DNA of 64,000 nt from Achromobacter sp. Root83 (GTDB taxonomy: Bacteria > Pseudomonadota > Gammaproteobacteria > Burkholderiales > Burkholderiaceae_B): the NCBI RefSeq assembly GCF_001428845.1, contig NZ_LMIU01000012.1, positions 252,857 through 316,856 on the forward strand, given 5' to 3'. Of the stretch, positions 50,199-57,366 are shown piece by piece (the stretch's first letter is position 1; each line of letters begins with the position of its first letter). Under the pieces are notes generated by a model, which had not been told where the DNA came from, ran no database searches, and was given only the letters and a program-made list of their open reading frames with translations. Both the position numbers and the translations under genes were made by a program.

Positions 50199-51914
50199 TT
50201 ATGCAGTGGTTTCAATGGCGAGCGTGTCGAGCAGGCCTTGCATCGCAAGCGCGGCTAGCTGGATGTCGTCGCTGGTGGTGGATTCTCGGGGGTTGTGGCT
50301 GATGCCGGCGTTCTGGCCACGCACGAACAGCATGGCCTGGGGCATGACTTCGTGCAGTTTCATGGCGTCGTGCCCGGCGCCGCTGGGCATGCGGTACACG
50401 GGCACGCCCAGCGCGTCGACCGCGCGTTCCCAGCGCTGCTGCCAGACCGGGTCGCTGGGCGCGGCGGCGGCGCGCATGGTTTCTTCCAGCGCGTAGCGCA
50501 GGCCGCGCCGCTGGCAGATGGCGGCCAGTTCGGCCAGCACATCGTTGACCAGCGAATCGCGCTGCGGGTCGCTGGGGGCGCGCAGGTCCAGGCTGAAACG
50601 GCATTCGCCCGGCACCACGTTGATCGAGCCGCTGGGCACTTCGAGCATGCCTATGGTGCCGACGGAGTCCGCATCGCGCGCGGCGCGCCGTTCGACGAAC
50701 AAGGCCAGTTCGGCGGCGGCCACGGCCGCATCGCGGCGGCGGTCCATGGGCGTGGTGCCGGCGTGGCAGGCCATGCCGAAGATCTGCGCCTGGTAGCGCA
50801 CGCTGCCGTTGATGGACGTGACGATGCCCAGCGGCAGTCCCAGTTCGTACAGCACCGGTCCTTGTTCGATATGCACTTCGATGAAGCCCAGGTAGCGGGC
50901 GGGATCGCGCCGCAGCTTGGGGATGTCGTCGATGCACAGTCCCGCGTGCATCATGGCGTCGCGCATGGTGATGCCGTCGGCGTCCTTCTGGTCCAGCCAT
51001 TCGGGTTTGAAGTCGCCGATCAGGGCGCCGGAACCCAGGAACGTGGCCCGGTAGCGCTGGCCTTCCTCTTCGGCGAACCCGATCACTTCCAGGTCGAAGG
51101 GCAGGCGGCGGCCCTGGCGGTGCAGCTCGCGCACGCAGGCCATCGGCACGAATATGCCCAGCCTGCCGTCATATTTGCCGCCGTTGCGCACGGTGTCGTA
51201 ATGGCTGCCCGTCATGAGCGTGGGGGCGCCGGGCCGGTCCGCGCGGTAGCGGCCCACCACGTTGCCCACCGCGTCCACCGCCACCTCGTCGAAGCCGCAT
51301 TCCCGCATCCAGTGCGAAATGCGCTGCGCGCAGGCGCGGTGCGCGTCGGTCAGGTACGTGACGGTGAGCTGGCCTTTTTCGGCATAGCCGGGGTCGCTGT
51401 GCGTGCTGAGCCGCTCTTGCCAGTCCCAGATGTCATTGCCCAGCGCGGGCTCGCCAAAAAAGTCGTGCAGGCGCAGTTCGGCGTTGCGATGGAGGTGGCG
51501 CAGCGCCTCTTCCACTTCGGCGTCGGGCGGATTGTCCAGGCGCCGCGACAGCTCGTCCAGAAGCTGGCTGCTGTCGAGGGGCGTGCCGCGCGCGCCGCGT
51601 AGCGCCAAGACTGCCGGAAATCCGAAACGGGCCGCGTAGTCGGCCTTGAGCTGAGCCAGCCGGAGGGTCTGTTCAGCGTTGCCGGACGGCCATTGCGCCA
51701 TTTCCGCTTGGGCGCGGACCAGGGCCAGCCGGGCGTCCGGGCTGGCTCCATCCACGGCTTGCCGCAGCCGCTGGCGCAGGTCGGCGACCGAGCGGAACGG
51801 ACGCGACTGGACGGCGTGCGCGGCCACCCAGGGCGCGTGCGGGTACAGGCCGTCAAGCAGGGCCTGCGCCTCGGCGGGCGTGGCGGCATTGAGTTGGGCT
51901 AGGGTGTGGGCCAT
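50199..51914 (-). CDS. fusion of an OHCU-decarboxylase-like domain and allantoate amidohydrolase
   Basis: A 571-residue two-domain protein. Residues about 1-155 match 2-oxo-4-hydroxy-4-carboxy-5-ureidoimidazoline decarboxylase (UraD): HAPWVAAHAVQSRPF, LKADYAARFGFP and the C-terminal AELRLHDFF. Residues about 160-571 are an M20 allantoate amidohydrolase (AllC/UraX type) with metal ligands His238 (GSHYDT), Asp249 (KYDG), the glutamates at 282-284 and His348 (EVHIEQG). In the UraD part the usual RAHPxL active-site motif reads RAQAEM, so the catalytic histidine is Gln69, and the following loop is shorter than normal. The amidohydrolase looks intact; the decarboxylase may not be active. The start at 51914 has AGGACGAAC upstream. 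Confidence 0.9.
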   Translation of the reverse strand: MAHTLAQLNAATPAEAQALLDGLYPHAPWVAAHAVQSRPFRSVADLRQRLRQAVDGASPDARLALVRAQAEMAQWPSGNAEQTLRLAQLKADYAARFGFPAVLALRGARGTPLDSSQLLDELSRRLDNPPDAEVEEALRHLHRNAELRLHDFFGEPALGNDIWDWQERLSTHSDPGYAEKGQLTVTYLTDAHRACAQRISHWMRECGFDEVAVDAVGNVVGRYRADRPGAPTLMTGSHYDTVRNGGKYDGRLGIFVPMACVRELHRQGRRLPFDLEVIGFAEEEGQRYRATFLGSGALIGDFKPEWLDQKDADGITMRDAMMHAGLCIDDIPKLRRDPARYLGFIEVHIEQGPVLYELGLPLGIVTSINGSVRYQAQIFGMACHAGTTPMDRRRDAAVAAAELALFVERRAARDADSVGTIGMLEVPSGSINVVPGECRFSLDLRAPSDPQRDSLVNDVLAELAAICQRRGLRYALEETMRAAAAPSDPVWQQRWERAVDALGVPVYRMPSGAGHDAMKLHEVMPQAMLFVRGQNAGISHNPRESTTSDDIQLAALAMQGLLDTLAIETTA

Positions 51915-51925
51915 GTTCGTCCTGT

Positions 51926-52870
51926 TCAACGGTCGGGAGAATAGGGGTGCGCGCTTTTCCAGTGCCGCGCGATGTCCACCCGGCGGCAGACCCAGACGCG
52001 GTCGTGGCGCGCGATGTGGTCCAGGAAACGCTGCAGCGCGGCGATGCGTCCGGGCCGGCCCAGCAGGCGGCAATGCATGCCGATGCTGAGCATCCTGGGC
52101 GCTTCGTCGCCTTCGGCGTAGAGCGCGTCGAAGCTGTCCCTGAGATATTGAAAGAAGGGTTCGGCGTGCGAATAGCCCTGCGGCAGCGCGAACCGCATGT
52201 CATTGCAGTCCAGGGTGTAGGGCACGATGAGCTGCGGCACGACCGTGCCGTCGGTTTTTTGCACCTGCATCCAGAAGGGCAGGTCATCGCCGTAGTAGTC
52301 GCTGTCGTATTCGAAGCCGCCATAGTCCGCCACCAGCCGGCGGGTGCGGGGGCTGTCGCGCCCGGTGTACCAGCCCAGCGGGCGCGTACCGGTCAGCGCT
52401 GTGATGGCGTCCATGCCCAGGCGCATATGTTCGCGTTCGGTGGCCTCGTCCACGTGCTGATAGTGGATCCAGCGCCAGCCGTGGCACGCGATTTCATGGC
52501 CCAGCTCCGTGAAGGCGGCGGTCAGTTCGGGGTGGCGCTGCAGCGCCATGCCGACGCCGAAGACGGTCAGCGGCAGTTGCCGCTTCTCGAATTCGCGCAG
52601 GATGCGCCACACGCCCACGCGCGAACCGTATTCGTAGATGCCTTCCATGCTGATGTGCCGTTCCGGAAAGCTGGCCGGGTTGAACAGTTCCGACAGGAAT
52701 TGTTCGGATCCCGCGTCTCCGTGGAGCACGCTGTTTTCACCGCCTTCTTCGTAATTCAGCACAAACTGGACCGCGATGCGCGCATTGCCGGGCCATTGCG
52801 CATGAGGCGGATTGCGTCCGTAGCCGATCAGGTCGCGGGGGTAGGGCAGCGTGGAGTCGTAGGATGTCAT
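51926..52870 (-). CDS. puuE: allantoinase PuuE (polysaccharide-deacetylase fold)
   Basis: A 314-residue metal-independent allantoinase of the PuuE group, which opens (S)-allantoin to allantoate. Family features are YPRDLIGYGRNPPHAQWPG, FVLNYEEGGENSVLHGD, ISMEGIYEYGSRVGVWRI, EIACHGWRWIHYQ and GWYTGRDSPRTRRLV. It is 11 bases upstream of the UraD-AllC fusion and is the first gene of the operon. It feeds allantoate directly to the downstream amidohydrolase. Palindromes at 52946-52966 lie in its probable promoter. Confidence 0.92.
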   Translation of the reverse strand: MTSYDSTLPYPRDLIGYGRNPPHAQWPGNARIAVQFVLNYEEGGENSVLHGDAGSEQFLSELFNPASFPERHISMEGIYEYGSRVGVWRILREFEKRQLPLTVFGVGMALQRHPELTAAFTELGHEIACHGWRWIHYQHVDEATEREHMRLGMDAITALTGTRPLGWYTGRDSPRTRRLVADYGGFEYDSDYYGDDLPFWMQVQKTDGTVVPQLIVPYTLDCNDMRFALPQGYSHAEPFFQYLRDSFDALYAEGDEAPRMLSIGMHCRLLGRPGRIAALQRFLDHIARHDRVWVCRRVDIARHWKSAHPYSPDR

Positions 52871-52945
52871 CGCGAATGGGCGGCGCCGGGGCGCGCCCGC
52901 TCAAGGGTTGCATGGCGAACTGAACGATAACGGTAAAGCCAGTTC

Positions 52946-52966
52946 TTGTATACAAAGTATGTACAT
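52946..52966. promoter_or_regulatory. palindromes upstream of the allantoin operon
   Basis: TTGTATACAA (52946-52955) is a perfect 10-bp palindrome, and ATGTACAT (52959-52966) a second one 12 bases on, centre to centre. They lie about 80-100 bases before puuE. Short palindromes with a central TATA or TA are common operators of GntR- or IclR-type purine regulators; none is encoded next to the operon. The LysR gene nearby reads in the same direction but starts about 1 kb away. Confidence 0.55.
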
Positions 52967-53030
52967 CAATATGCGCTGTTTGCGCCATCGGCGATTGCCC
53001 TCGATCCGATGCCAAAGCGCATCGCGTCGG

Positions 53031-53948
53031 TCAGGCCGCCGATCGAGTATCCGTTGCAGGATCGCCCTTGAATAGCTCCGCGCCCATGAAATCGATGAAG
53101 ACACGCAGTTTCGGCGCCAGATGTTTGCTTGACGGCCACAGCAGCCGGAAGGTGCCCTGGTGCTCGACGCATGCGTCCATCACCGGCACCAGTTCGCCCC
53201 GCCCGATCGCCTGCCGCACCAGGAAGTCCGGCAGGCACGCGATCCCCAGGCCGGCCAGGGCCACATCCATCAGTGCCGCGGACGTGTTGCAGACCATCGA
53301 GGCCGGCAGCGCCCATCCCGGTTCGTCTTCAGCGCGCTTGAACGGCCACGGCTCGAATTTTCCGGTGCTGGGAAACTTGTGCTGCAAGCAGGCGTGGTGC
53401 GCGAGGTCGGCGGGAACCTTCGGCGTTCCGCGCCTTGCCAGGTAGCCGGGGGAGGCGACCAGTTGCAGCCGGTAGGTGCCCAGCGGGCGGGAGACGAGGC
53501 GCGAGTCGGTCAGTTCGCCGGTACGCATCACCACGTCGAAGCCTTCCTCGATCACGTCCACCAGGCGATCGGAGAAGTCCACGTCAAGCTCGATGTCCGG
53601 ATAGCGGTGCATGAACGCGGTCAGCGCGGGCATGACCAGCATCCCGACCAAGGGCAAGCTGATGCGCAGCCGGCCCCTGGGCGCTTGCCGGGTTTCGGAG
53701 AGTTCCAGTTCGGCCGCCTCGACTTCGCACAGGATGCGGCGGCACCGTTCCAGGAACAGGGCCCCCTCGGCGGTCAGCGTGATGCTGCGCGTGCTGCGAT
53801 GGAACAGGCGCACGCCCAGTCGTTGTTCCAGCCGGCAAATGCTCTTGCCCACGGCCGACGAGGAGACGCCGAGGATGCGCCCGGCCGCGGAATAACTGCG
53901 GGTTTCCGCGGCCTGAACGAAGAACGCAATGGCGTTGAGCGATTCCAT
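53031..53948 (-). CDS. LysR family transcriptional regulator
   Basis: A 305-residue LysR-type regulator. The N-terminal winged helix-turn-helix is at about residues 1-65 (IAFFVQAAETRSYSAAGRIL, SSSAVGKSICRLEQRLG, FHRSTRSITLTAEG). The C-terminal effector domain follows (for example RGRLRISLPLVGMLVMPAL). It is divergent from an MFS exporter gene 153 bases away, so the exporter is the most likely target. An inverted repeat in the gap is a candidate binding site. The inducer is unknown. Confidence 0.93.
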   Translation of the reverse strand: MESLNAIAFFVQAAETRSYSAAGRILGVSSSAVGKSICRLEQRLGVRLFHRSTRSITLTAEGALFLERCRRILCEVEAAELELSETRQAPRGRLRISLPLVGMLVMPALTAFMHRYPDIELDVDFSDRLVDVIEEGFDVVMRTGELTDSRLVSRPLGTYRLQLVASPGYLARRGTPKVPADLAHHACLQHKFPSTGKFEPWPFKRAEDEPGWALPASMVCNTSAALMDVALAGLGIACLPDFLVRQAIGRGELVPVMDACVEHQGTFRLLWPSSKHLAPKLRVFIDFMGAELFKGDPATDTRSAA

Positions 53949-53960
53949 ATTGAGTCTATT

Positions 53961-53977
53961 TCGGAAATTTTGTCCGA
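53961..53977. promoter_or_regulatory. inverted repeat in the LysR/MFS divergent region
   Basis: TCGGA-N7-TCCGA starts 12 bases past the LysR start codon and 125 bases before the MFS start. It fits the general size of LysR sites, though it is closer to the regulator than to the target. Confidence 0.45.
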
Positions 53978-54101
53978 TATGTTTTGAACACCAGCATTAT
54001 TGTCCTGTATCGCAAACGTGGCCAACATCACTGCCTTCGTCCAACCCGTGCCGGTTTCGCGCCCATGCGCCCGCCATCGGCACACCCACAGAGGCAGGAT
54101 C

Positions 54102-55301
54102 ATGGCAGTTTCAACCACAACAACGCTTGGCGTCGGCGCGCAAGCCGCGCGCTTTCCCCTGGCATCGCTGCTGGCCCTGGCGATGGCGGGATTCGTCACG
54201 ATCCTGACGGAAGCCCTGCCGGCCGGCCTGTTGCCGCAGATCAGCGCCGGCCTGGAAATTTCCGAAGCGCTGGCCGGTCAGCTTGTCACCCTCTACGCCC
54301 TCGGTTCGCTGGTGGCGGCGATCCCGCTGACCGCCGCCACGCAGGGCATGCGCCGGCGCCCGTTGCTGCTTGCGGCCATTGCCGGCTTCGTCGTCGCCAA
54401 CACCGTGACCACGTTTTCCGGCAACTATGTGCTGACGATGGTGGCGCGCTTCCTGGCAGGCGTGTCGGCCGGATTGCTGTGGGCGCTGGTGGCGGGCTAT
54501 GCCGCGCGCATGGTGCCCGAACATCAGAAGGGCCGCGCCATCGCCGTTGCGATGGTGGGCACGCCGCTGGCGTTGTCGCTGGGCGTGCCGGCCGGCACCT
54601 TCCTCGGCAATCTGGTGGGTTGGCGGGCGTGTTTCGGCATCATGAGCGGATTGGCGCTGGTGCTGATGGCATGGGTGCGCGTCCAGGTGCCGGACTTCGC
54701 CGGGCAGGCGGCGGGCAAGCGCTTGTCGCTGGGTCACGTATTCACCCTGGCTGGCGTGCGTCCGGTCCTGTTCGTGGTGTTCGCGTTCGTGCTGGCGCAC
54801 AACATTCTCTACACCTACATCGCCCCCTTCCTGACTGCTGCGGGCATGGCCGATCGGACAGACGTGGTGCTGTTGGTGTTTGGCCTTGCTTGCCTGATGG
54901 GCATCTGGATCACCGGCACGCTGGTCGATCTTCACCTGCGTGCGCTGACGATTGCCAGCACGGTCCTGTTTGCCCTGGCCGCGCTGGTCCTTGGCGCGGC
55001 GGGCGATGCGCCGGTCGCGGTGTATGCGGCGGTGGCCGCCTGGGGCGTGGCCTTTGGCGGCGTGCCGACGCTGTTCCAGACCGCGATCGCCAAGTCGGCG
55101 GGGGACGCGGCCGACGTGGCGCAGTCGATGCTGGTCACGGCCTGGAACATGGCGATCGCCGGCGGAGGCCTCGTCGGTGGCGTCCTGCTGGATCGCTTCG
55201 GCGTCGCGGCTTTTTCGCCGGCGCTGCTGGTGCCGCTGGCGGCCACGCTGGTCGTGCTGCGGGCGGCCCGGCGGCACGGCTTTCCCGCCGTGCGTGGGTA
55301 G
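54102..55301 (+). CDS. MFS transporter, drug/sugar efflux type (DHA1-like)
   Basis: A 399-residue transporter with about 12 membrane helices. The start FPLASLLALAMAGFVTILTEALPAGLLPQIS (in parts), the loop GMRRRPLLLAAIAGFVVANT and MVGTPLALSLGVPAGTFLG mark the AraJ/YdhP group of exporters. I chose the ATG at 54102 (GGCAGGATC upstream). It is divergent from a LysR gene, the usual arrangement for an inducible exporter. The substrate is unknown. Confidence 0.9.
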   Translation: MAVSTTTTLGVGAQAARFPLASLLALAMAGFVTILTEALPAGLLPQISAGLEISEALAGQLVTLYALGSLVAAIPLTAATQGMRRRPLLLAAIAGFVVANTVTTFSGNYVLTMVARFLAGVSAGLLWALVAGYAARMVPEHQKGRAIAVAMVGTPLALSLGVPAGTFLGNLVGWRACFGIMSGLALVLMAWVRVQVPDFAGQAAGKRLSLGHVFTLAGVRPVLFVVFAFVLAHNILYTYIAPFLTAAGMADRTDVVLLVFGLACLMGIWITGTLVDLHLRALTIASTVLFALAALVLGAAGDAPVAVYAAVAAWGVAFGGVPTLFQTAIAKSAGDAADVAQSMLVTAWNMAIAGGGLVGGVLLDRFGVAAFSPALLVPLAATLVVLRAARRHGFPAVRG

Positions 55302-55357
55302 GGCGCGCGGGTCAGCGCAGGTCGCCGCAGGGCCATGCGGTGACCCCGAACCCGCCG

Positions 55358-56374
55358 CTATCCGTTGCGGTACAGAAAGCTGTAGGCGTTGATCGCCGGC
55401 ACCCCTCCCAGGTGCGCATACAGGACTCGCGAGCCCGCGGGGATTTCGCCTTTGCGGATGATGTCCATCATGCCCTGCATGGATTTTCCTTCGTATACCG
55501 GGTCGGTCATCATGCCTTCCAGCCGTGCGCAAGCGCGGATGGCGTCGTTCGTTTCGGCCGAGGGCAGGCCATAGGCCGGGTAGGCGTAGCGGGTGTCCAG
55601 GACCACATCCTTGTCTTCGATGGGCTGCTTCAGCCCGACCAGGTCCGCGGTGCGCCGCGCGATGCGCAGGATCTGGGCGCGAGTCTGATCCGGCGTGGCC
55701 GAGGCGTCGATGCCGATGACGTGGTCGGCGCGCCCGTCGGCCGCGAAGCCGACCACCATGCCGGCCTGCGTGCTGCCGGTGACCGCGCACACCACGATGT
55801 AATCGAACTTGAAGCCCAGAGCCGCCTCCTGGCGCCGCACCTCCTCGGCGAAGCCCACATAACCCAGCCCGCCCAGCTCGTGATCCGACGCGCCGGCCGG
55901 AATCGCATAGGGCTTGCCGCCGCGCCGCCTGACGTCTTCCAGCGCCTCTTCCCAACTGCGGCGAAAGCCGATGTCGAAACCCTGGTCCACCAGGCGCACG
56001 TCGGCGCCCATCAGGCGGCTCATCATGATGTTGCCGACCCGGTCATAGACCGCGTCCGAATAGTCCACCCAGTTTTCCTGGACCAGCACGCAGGCCAGGC
56101 CCAGCTTGGCCGCCACGGCCGCCACCATCCGCGTGTGGTTGGACTGGATGCCGCCGATGGTCACGAGCGTGTCGCAGCCTTGCTCCAGCGCCTGTGGAAT
56201 CAGGTATTCCAACTTGCGCAGCTTGTTGCCGCCGAATGCCAGGCCGCTGTTGCAGTCCTCGCGTTTGGCGTAGATCTCGACCTTGCCGCCGAGGTGCGCG
56301 GAAAGGCGGTCCAGCTTTTCGATCGGGGTGTCGCCGAAGGTCAGGCGATGACGGGGAAAACGGTCCAGATCCAT
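55358..56374 (-). CDS. acdS: 1-aminocyclopropane-1-carboxylate (ACC) deaminase
   Basis: A 338-residue PLP enzyme, exactly the usual AcdS length, that breaks the ethylene precursor ACC into 2-oxobutyrate and ammonia. The residues that separate true ACC deaminases from D-cysteine desulfhydrases are present: Lys51 (PLP), Tyr268, Tyr294, Glu295 and Leu322. [17 protein letters not shown] and [20 protein letters not shown] also match. The ATG at 56374 has AGGAG upstream. It is divergent from acdR. The product 2-oxobutyrate yields propionyl-CoA, which the prp genes in this window could consume. Confidence 0.94.
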   Translation of the reverse strand: MDLDRFPRHRLTFGDTPIEKLDRLSAHLGGKVEIYAKREDCNSGLAFGGNKLRKLEYLIPQALEQGCDTLVTIGGIQSNHTRMVAAVAAKLGLACVLVQENWVDYSDAVYDRVGNIMMSRLMGADVRLVDQGFDIGFRRSWEEALEDVRRRGGKPYAIPAGASDHELGGLGYVGFAEEVRRQEAALGFKFDYIVVCAVTGSTQAGMVVGFAADGRADHVIGIDASATPDQTRAQILRIARRTADLVGLKQPIEDKDVVLDTRYAYPAYGLPSAETNDAIRACARLEGMMTDPVYEGKSMQGMMDIIRKGEIPAGSRVLYAHLGGVPAINAYSFLYRNG

Positions 56375-56471
56375 GGAGACTCCTGATGGGTTTTCGTGGG
56401 CCCGGGTGCCCGGCCGGGATAGAAAAATCATAGGAATTTCCGTGGAAGACGGTCAATTGCGTATTTTTTTA

Positions 56472-56537
56472 ATTCCTTAAATCCAAAGTTGAGGATTTGC
56501 TTTTCGATGGATTTATTATTTCGAAGATATAAGGAAT
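56472..56537. promoter_or_regulatory. inverted repeats in the acdS/acdR divergent region
   Basis: ATTCCTTA (56472-56479) and TAAGGAAT (56530-56537) are a perfect 8-bp inverted pair 58 bases apart. Between them lie AAATCC-N8-GGATTT (56479-56498) and another GGATTT (56509-56514). The region is AT-rich. Spaced repeats of this kind fit octameric Lrp-type regulators that wrap DNA; AcdR is the obvious candidate. Confidence 0.6.
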
Positions 56538-56567
56538 GACCGAATTAAATTTTTAGGGACTTATCAC

Positions 56568-57038
56568 ATGACCACCGCTTTCGCGCTGGACCGCATCGAC
56601 CGCCACATCCTGCGCGTCTTGCAGGAAGACGCGCAGATCACCAATCTGGATCTCAGCGCGCGCGTACACCTGAGCCCCGCCGCCTGCCTGCGGCGGGTCG
56701 AAAAACTCAAGAGCGAAGGCATCATCCGGAAAACGGTCGCGCTGCTGGAACCGGCCGAGGTCGAGATGGCCACGCTGGTCATCGTGGGAGTGGTGCTGGA
56801 CCGATCCACGCCCGAGTCCTTCACCGACTTCGAGGCCGCGGCGCGCGGCATCAGCGGCTGCCTGGAGTGCCATCTGGTGGCGGGCGAATTCGACTACTTC
56901 CTGATGCTGCGCATACGCGATCTGGAACGCTTCAACAAGCTGCATGCGGGCGAGATCATCAAGCTGCCCGGCGTACGCCAGATCCGCACGTTTTTCGTGC
57001 TGAAAGAGATCCTGTCGACCACCGCGTTGCCCGTATGA
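56568..57038 (+). CDS. acdR: Lrp/AsnC family regulator of ACC deaminase
   Basis: A 156-residue Lrp-type regulator with an N-terminal helix-turn-helix (about residues 5-55, LDRIDRHILRVLQEDAQITN then LSPAACLRRVEKLKSEGII) and a C-terminal RAM ligand domain (for example VIVGVVLDRSTPESFTDFE, HLVAGEFDYFLMLRI). Its position divergent from acdS is the standard acdR arrangement, and Lrp-type AcdR activates acdS in response to ACC in other proteobacteria. A GGGAC ribosome site precedes the ATG. Confidence 0.9.
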   Translation: MTTAFALDRIDRHILRVLQEDAQITNLDLSARVHLSPAACLRRVEKLKSEGIIRKTVALLEPAEVEMATLVIVGVVLDRSTPESFTDFEAAARGISGCLECHLVAGEFDYFLMLRIRDLERFNKLHAGEIIKLPGVRQIRTFFVLKEILSTTALPV

Positions 57039-57366
57039 CGAGGCGAAAGCGCAACACTTGAATTTCGGTCAATCAAAAATGACGCGCTGCGGCATTCTGG
57101 ATTAACGGAATTTGGTGGCGCGAAGACGGCGAAATAAACGGGGTTCGCTGGACATTCCAACGCCGCATGACAGCATTCCGAAAGGGCTTTTGCGTCACGG
57201 AAAAGCAGCAAGACGTCCGTAAACTCAAAGGGTTATACTCTTGACCCATACGGCTTTTAAGGCTTGTACGCGCCTTCTGCCCCTGCTATCCGCTAAACGG
57301 GAAGCCCGTGTCGCGGAAGGTTTTCCTGCATCGTGTCGAGTGAAGCACTCGTAAAGGTGAAGCGAT
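57039..57366. other. 328-base leader region before odhA
   Basis: No gene is seen. A -10-like TATACT stands at 57234-57239, without a good -35, and a TTGACC at 57241-57246. An AAGGTG ribosome site precedes the odhA ATG. The left part (57039-57200) has no recognisable element. The long gap would allow a leader transcript of about 120 bases. Confidence 0.5.

Noticed and set aside
55358-56374. D-cysteine desulfhydrase instead of ACC deaminase
   Set aside because: Glu295 and Leu322, which distinguish ACC deaminase, are both present, and an acdR-type gene is adjacent.
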